DNA of 64,000 nucleotides, from contig JBCBFT010000027.1 in NCBI GenBank assembly GCA_038527485.1, positions 1 to 64,000 on the forward strand. The letters run 5' to 3'. The translations under genes were made by a program, and so were the position numbers. The notes under the pieces were generated by a model. That model saw nothing but the letters and a program-made list of their open reading frames with translations, searched no databases and was not told the DNA's origin. This stretch comes from JALEFZ01 sp038527485 (GTDB lineage: Bacteria; Bacteroidota; Bacteroidia; J057). Shown here one piece after another: positions 60,566-64,000 of the stretch. Each line of letters begins with the position of its first letter. The stretch's first letter is position 1.

Positions 60566-62128
60566 ATGGAATCCACGCTGACTGATGTAAGAGGGAAGAT
60601 CAAGCGATTGATGGACGGCTTGTGCGAAGGCTTGTACGAACGCGAGACCCCGATAAAATTAGCCCTGTTAAGTGCCATTGCGGGTGAGAGTATCTTCTTC
60701 CTGGGCCCTCCCGGGGTGGGAAAAAGCTTGATTGCCCGAAGACTGAAGTACGCTTTTCGAGATGGCCTTTCCTTCGAATATCTCATGAGTAAGTTCTCCA
60801 CGCCTGATGAGATTTTTGGCCCTGTATCGATCAAGAAGCTTAAGGAAGAGGATAAGTATGAGCGCTTGACAGAGAAGTATTTACCAGGAGCGAATATCGT
60901 CTTCCTGGACGAAATATGGAAGTCAGGTCCCGCCATCCAAAATGCCCTACTCACGATTCTCAATGAGAAGATCTACCGAAATGGAGAACAGGAAATCAAG
61001 GTAGATCTCAAAGGCATCATCACCGCATCCAACGAACTTCCCCCTGAAAAAGAGAGCTTCATGCCCCTCTGGGATCGTTTCCTGATTCGCTACGAGATGG
61101 GCGGCGTGCGCAGCCAGCAAAATTTTCTGCGTATGATCACCGATACGCGGGATGTATACGAGGACAATCTGAGGGAGGAAGACAAAATCAGCAATGAGGA
61201 GCTGGGACTGTGGAGCAAGCAAATCGATCAGATAGAAGTCCCAGCAGAAGTGCTGAATACCGTCCAGGTAGTGCGCATCAAAATGGAGCAGTATAACCAG
61301 AAGCCCAATCGTGGGACAGCTCCTTTGAGAGCGTACGATCGGCGCTGGAAGAAGATCATTCGCCTACTACGCACCTCAGCTTTCTTGAATGGACGCAGCC
61401 AAGTGGACTTGATGGACTGTTTCATCATCGTGCACTGCCTGTGGTCACATCCCAACCAAAAAGAAGAGATCCAAGAGATCGTCAGCGAAACCATTCGCAA
61501 GCATGGCTACTCGATCGCCATCAATCTGAATATGGTCCGCAAAGAGATGGAGGAGTTTGAACAGGAGGTAGAAGAAGAAACCCGGATCAAGCGTGTGATA
61601 GCAGAGGATCGATTGTTGCCTTTTAAGGATTTGTATTATCACATTCTCCAAAAAGAAAAGCAGTTCCAAGGAGATCTGATCAAAATCTCCGAGTACAATG
61701 CGCTCAATACAACCGACTTCCAAGTAGTCAATATCTACGATAAGGAAGAAACGCTCCGCCACAGGCTTAAGGCGCGTAAATCTGTGCGTGCCCATGCCTT
61801 AGAGATCAATTTCAACTCTATCGAGTACCAACATGATCTGGAGACCCATCAAATAGAGCGAAAAGAAGTCATCTTCAAAAAACCGCATCCGCTAGTGGCC
61901 CGTCACTGGGAGGAACGATTTGAGAAGATATCGACCTATATCCAAACGCAGCAAGGGCATCTCGAAAGCGATGAGCCTGAAGAGTTTCACCAGTTGGATA
62001 AGAATCTCTTTGTCGATCCTCGACTGTCTAAGATCGTACGCAGCAACCTAGAAGAAGTAGCCGAAGCACTCAAACAGTTGAACATACGCCTAGAGAAGGT
62101 CAAGTATGCGTGGGAAAGCCTTTCTTAG
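60566..62128 (+). CDS. RavA-like MoxR-family AAA+ ATPase
   Basis: 520 residues from ATG 60566, which aligns with the RavA start; upstream in-frame sequence is not protein-like. Walker A is LGPPGVGKS with Lys53, then YLMSKFSTPDEIFGPVSIKK, Walker B VFLDEIWK and ITASNELPP (sensor region), all diagnostic of RavA. The C-terminal ~220 residues form the helical LARA-like region (EEFEQEVEEETRIKRVIAED, LDKNLFVDPRLSK). In E. coli RavA pairs with the VWA protein ViaA in the next gene; no ViaA homologue lies in this window. It probably acts as an AAA+ chaperone or membrane-stress factor. Confidence 0.88.
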   Translation: MESTLTDVRGKIKRLMDGLCEGLYERETPIKLALLSAIAGESIFFLGPPGVGKSLIARRLKYAFRDGLSFEYLMSKFSTPDEIFGPVSIKKLKEEDKYERLTEKYLPGANIVFLDEIWKSGPAIQNALLTILNEKIYRNGEQEIKVDLKGIITASNELPPEKESFMPLWDRFLIRYEMGGVRSQQNFLRMITDTRDVYEDNLREEDKISNEELGLWSKQIDQIEVPAEVLNTVQVVRIKMEQYNQKPNRGTAPLRAYDRRWKKIIRLLRTSAFLNGRSQVDLMDCFIIVHCLWSHPNQKEEIQEIVSETIRKHGYSIAINLNMVRKEMEEFEQEVEEETRIKRVIAEDRLLPFKDLYYHILQKEKQFQGDLIKISEYNALNTTDFQVVNIYDKEETLRHRLKARKSVRAHALEINFNSIEYQHDLETHQIERKEVIFKKPHPLVARHWEERFEKISTYIQTQQGHLESDEPEEFHQLDKNLFVDPRLSKIVRSNLEEVAEALKQLNIRLEKVKYAWESLS

Positions 62129-62135
62129 AGACTGT

Positions 62136-62248
62136 GAGACCGCTATGCTATCAGACGAGAGACCGCTACGCTTTGAGACTTTTGCTGTAACTTTCAGTCT
62201 CGTAGTCTCTGAAAGAGACGGTCTCTCCTCTCGTAGCGAAGCGGTCTC
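62136..62248. repeat. Intergenic cluster of direct and inverted GAGAC-type repeats
   Basis: GAGACCGCTATGCT (62136-62149) is followed 23 bp later by GAGACCGCTACGCT (62159-62172), and the inverted AGCGAAGCGGTCTC (62235-62248) closes the cluster. GAGACGGTCTC (62216-62226) is nearly palindromic. The unit spacing is irregular and there are no unique spacers, so this is not a CRISPR array. It fills nearly all of the 125-bp gap after the RavA-like gene and probably belongs to a degenerate intergenic repeat family. Confidence 0.5.
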
Positions 62249-62253
62249 CAAGT

Positions 62254-63024
62254 CTAATAATAATAAGCTTTATTAGGTGCGCGCTTGTAGATGGGGAAAA
62301 ACCATCCGAAGCTTACCCCAAAGAAGCTGCCCCAACGTCTTGTACCTCCCAATTCTCCTGTAGGGAAAAAAATCGGGCGTGCATCTTCCAGCCGATACTG
62401 AGAGAAGTCTAGACCGATAGAGAAATTGACGTAATTGTTGCTGGCAAAGTGTCGATAGCCGATGCCTTCATTGATCCCAAAGCCTCTCGTGCGCCGATCA
62501 TAGCCTTTTTCATACTCCCCTCTCAGCAATCCTACACTTCCTTCAGGCACACGGAACCAGTAGTTGTATTGGATAAATTTGGCTCCCAACTCTACGTACA
62601 AGCCTGAGTTATCATTGGGACCTATGACAGGAAAAATCTTTCCGACCTTGAGGGGGACTGTCAAACCGCTGATCGAAATGGCAATAGGGGAAAGTAAGCC
62701 ATCTGAGGTGATGACAAACTCATCGGCAATGAGCATATCTCCCAGTACCTCTCGGATGGCACTACTATCTACCCGATCGGCAAAATAGAAGTATCCACCT
62801 GTGGTGAGGTATATATTCGAGGCGAATTTGACGCCAAACTCTCCCCCGATCTCGCCGCTTCCGGGAAAGACATCTGCCCATGCTCCCTGATTGATGCCTC
62901 CTTGGTATTTAAAACCAATAAAACTCAGATGAATGGCTGAGTCTCTGAGAGAAACCTGACCATTTACATGTAGATATAACAGTTGCAAGATTATCGCACA
63001 TGTCAAAATAGACTTTTGCCTCAT
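62254..63024 (-). CDS. Outer-membrane beta-barrel-like protein
   Basis: 256 residues from ATG 63024, which begins the signal peptide MRQKSILTCAIILQLLYLHV (cleaved near VNGQ). The mature part is an alternation of aromatic and polar strands (IHLSFIGFKYQGGINQGAWA, EIGGEFGVKFASNIYLTTGGYF, LYVELGAKFIQYNYWF, GYRHFASNNYVNFSIGLDFS) ending in WGSFFGVSFGWFFPI, typical of small barrels. No specific family is recognised. A strong -7 box sits 27 nt before the start (63052-63059). Confidence 0.75.
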   Translation of the reverse strand: MRQKSILTCAIILQLLYLHVNGQVSLRDSAIHLSFIGFKYQGGINQGAWADVFPGSGEIGGEFGVKFASNIYLTTGGYFYFADRVDSSAIREVLGDMLIADEFVITSDGLLSPIAISISGLTVPLKVGKIFPVIGPNDNSGLYVELGAKFIQYNYWFRVPEGSVGLLRGEYEKGYDRRTRGFGINEGIGYRHFASNNYVNFSIGLDFSQYRLEDARPIFFPTGELGGTRRWGSFFGVSFGWFFPIYKRAPNKAYYY

Positions 63025-63051
63025 GATCCAGACATTTAAGGTATTGAAGGA

Positions 63052-63059
63052 CAAATGTA
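63052..63059 (-). promoter_or_regulatory. -7 box for the outer-membrane protein gene
   Basis: TACATTTG on the minus strand is an exact match to TAnnTTTG and would give a leader of about 22 nt. No TTG -33 element was found at the right distance. Confidence 0.45.
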
Positions 63060-63357
63060 AGGAAGTTCTTCTTTGTCTGATAGGACAGAATTGGGTAGGG
63101 ATTGCGAGGTATGGGACAAATAGCCCAAGCGAATTTAGGGCAAAGATCATTTCCCATCATAAAGAATTGCTTACCACATATTTTCCTCATGAATTAAAAG
63201 AAATCTGGTCTCATAATGGATGCAGATAATTTCATTGTTCCTTCAGAGAAAAATATGTTGCTTTGCCTCGATTCTATCAGCCATACAGCGATTCAGACGT
63301 GTAGGGAAAAAGTAATTACCATTCAGTGATCTAGAATATCTGTTAAGCTTGGGAATG

Positions 63358-63387
63358 TTTGCTCCCACGAAGTAATTGTTACATTTG
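63358..63387 (+). promoter_or_regulatory. Promoter of the DegT-type aminotransferase gene
   Basis: TTTG (63358-63361) and TACATTTG (63380-63387) with an 18-nt spacing match the Bacteroidota promoter consensus. The start would be near 63394, giving a ~92-nt leader. The rest of the 461-bp gap from 63025 to 63485 shows nothing else. Confidence 0.65.
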
Positions 63388-63485
63388 ATCGCTCAATGGT
63401 TTGTGTCCATGCACTTTTTATTAGGCTCAAATGTTAGCGCTGATTGATTTCTTTTCTGCCCAAAACCATTAAAAGAGAAAGAGGT

Positions 63486-64000
63486 ATGGAAATTAGAATG
63501 GTGGATACCATTACGCAGTACGAACATATACAAGAAGAAGTAGACCAGGCGGTACTAGATGTAGTCCGTTCTGGACGATATATTAATGGGCCTGTGGTCA
63601 AGCAATTCGCACAGGATCTTTCTACCTACATGGATGGGGCGCACGTAATTCCTTGTGCCAATGGTACAGACGCCTTGCAAATCGCTTTGATGGCGCTGGA
63701 TCTGAAACCTGGGGACGAGGTGATTACCCCTACCTTTACCTACATCGCGACGGTTGAGGTCATTGCTTTGCTACAGCTTAAGCCTGTCTTTGTAGAAGTG
63801 GACCCCCATACATTCAATATAGATCCTGCGGTGCTGGAGGCTGCCATTACCCCCAAGACAAAAGCCATCATGCCTGTACACTTGTATGGTCAGGCAGCAG
63901 ATATGGAGCCGATCATGGAGGTCGCCCAAAGACATAACTTGTATGTGGTAGAAGATACCCCCATCTCCATAGGCTCCCAGATTCTTGCTGGGATAAAATG
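63486..64000 (+). CDS. DegT/DnrJ/EryC1-type aminotransferase, N-terminal part only
   Basis: The first 171 codons of a PLP-dependent sugar aminotransferase, cut by the window end. Family features include MEIRMVDTITQYEHIQEEVD, VVRSGRYINGPVVKQFA, the Thr/Asp-type PLP phosphate loop in CANGTDALQIALMAL, GDEVITPTFTYIATVEVI and the PVHLYGQAADM signature. The VVEDTPISIG segment departs from the usual VxEDxAQAxG: the Gln that contacts PLP in ArnB-like enzymes is replaced. The catalytic lysine lies outside the window. Such enzymes make amino-sugars for surface polysaccharides. The ATG was chosen because it fits the family start and the promoter upstream. Confidence 0.85.
   Translation, partial: MEIRMVDTITQYEHIQEEVDQAVLDVVRSGRYINGPVVKQFAQDLSTYMDGAHVIPCANGTDALQIALMALDLKPGDEVITPTFTYIATVEVIALLQLKPVFVEVDPHTFNIDPAVLEAAITPKTKAIMPVHLYGQAADMEPIMEVAQRHNLYVVEDTPISIGSQILAGIK

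Noticed and set aside
62136..62248. CRISPR-like array
   Set aside because: Only two direct units plus one inverted unit, irregular spacing, no spacers and no cas genes.
1..64000. tRNA, rRNA or other standard RNA genes
   Set aside because: No cloverleaf with an anticodon arm or conserved rRNA segment was noticed by eye. A tRNAscan-SE and Infernal run would settle this.

Overview
The window looks like chromosomal DNA from a member of the Bacteroidota, most probably a Saprospira/Lewinella-like or Chitinophaga-like lineage. The phylum is supported by five secreted proteins with C-terminal type IX secretion (T9SS) sorting domains (YPNPN/YPNPV motifs), by promoter matches to the phylum-specific -7 box TAnnTTTG, by the near absence of Shine-Dalgarno sequences, and by the SpoIIM-DUF4129-DUF4350-MoxR-DUF58 operon. 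No rRNA, tRNA, CRISPR array or intact transposase was seen.

Layout. 1-2.2 kb: a REP-like repeat and a glycosyltransferase lacking a normal start codon. 2.4-2.9 kb: a small SHOCT-type protein. 3.2-9.9 kb: a signalling block of a giant CheB-CheR-PAS-histidine kinase, a single-domain receiver and a bacteriophytochrome kinase. 10-12.5 kb: a DeoR/GlpR repressor divergent from glpD, with twin putative operators between them. 12.6-19.7 kb: three tandem paralogous T9SS cargo proteins, each followed by a strong terminator. 19.7-21.2 kb: rmuC and a relic of an acetyl-CoA hydrolase/CoA-transferase. 21.4-23.4 kb: a polytopic membrane protein with TPRs. 23.4-26.2 kb: a LytS/LytR-type two-component pair, with a 21-bp-period direct repeat upstream, divergent from a VWA protein. 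27.8-34.8 kb: a SIMPL-like protein, a beta-propeller amidohydrolase, a lipoprotein and a YD-repeat-like protein. 35.5-41.8 kb: an RDD membrane protein divergent from the MoxR/DUF58 operon.

41.8-50.4 kb: an aldo/keto reductase, a MITE-like element, a CsgG/LpoB-like secreted protein, a lipoxygenase-like protein with unusual metal-site residues, an RqcH/NFACT protein, a DUF1152 protein and infC (TTG start, strong Shine-Dalgarno, no rpmI-rplT after it). 50.5-54.6 kb: two more T9SS propeller proteins, 3 nt apart. 54.9-58.9 kb: an M16 protease, a Lys/Ala/Pro-rich repeat protein, obg and adk. 59.3-64 kb: an unknown secreted protein, a RavA-like AAA+ ATPase without its VWA partner, a repeat-rich spacer, an outer-membrane beta-barrel-like protein and the start of a DegT/DnrJ-type aminotransferase cut by the window edge.

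The genes form several small independent modules rather than one large system. The items most worth a second look are the lipoxygenase-like protein, the two-kinase/one-receiver phytochrome locus, the twin-site regulatory regions in front of glpD and of the LytS/LytR pair, the MITE-like element, and the orphan infC. Domain calls are from reading the translations by eye; no database search was run.
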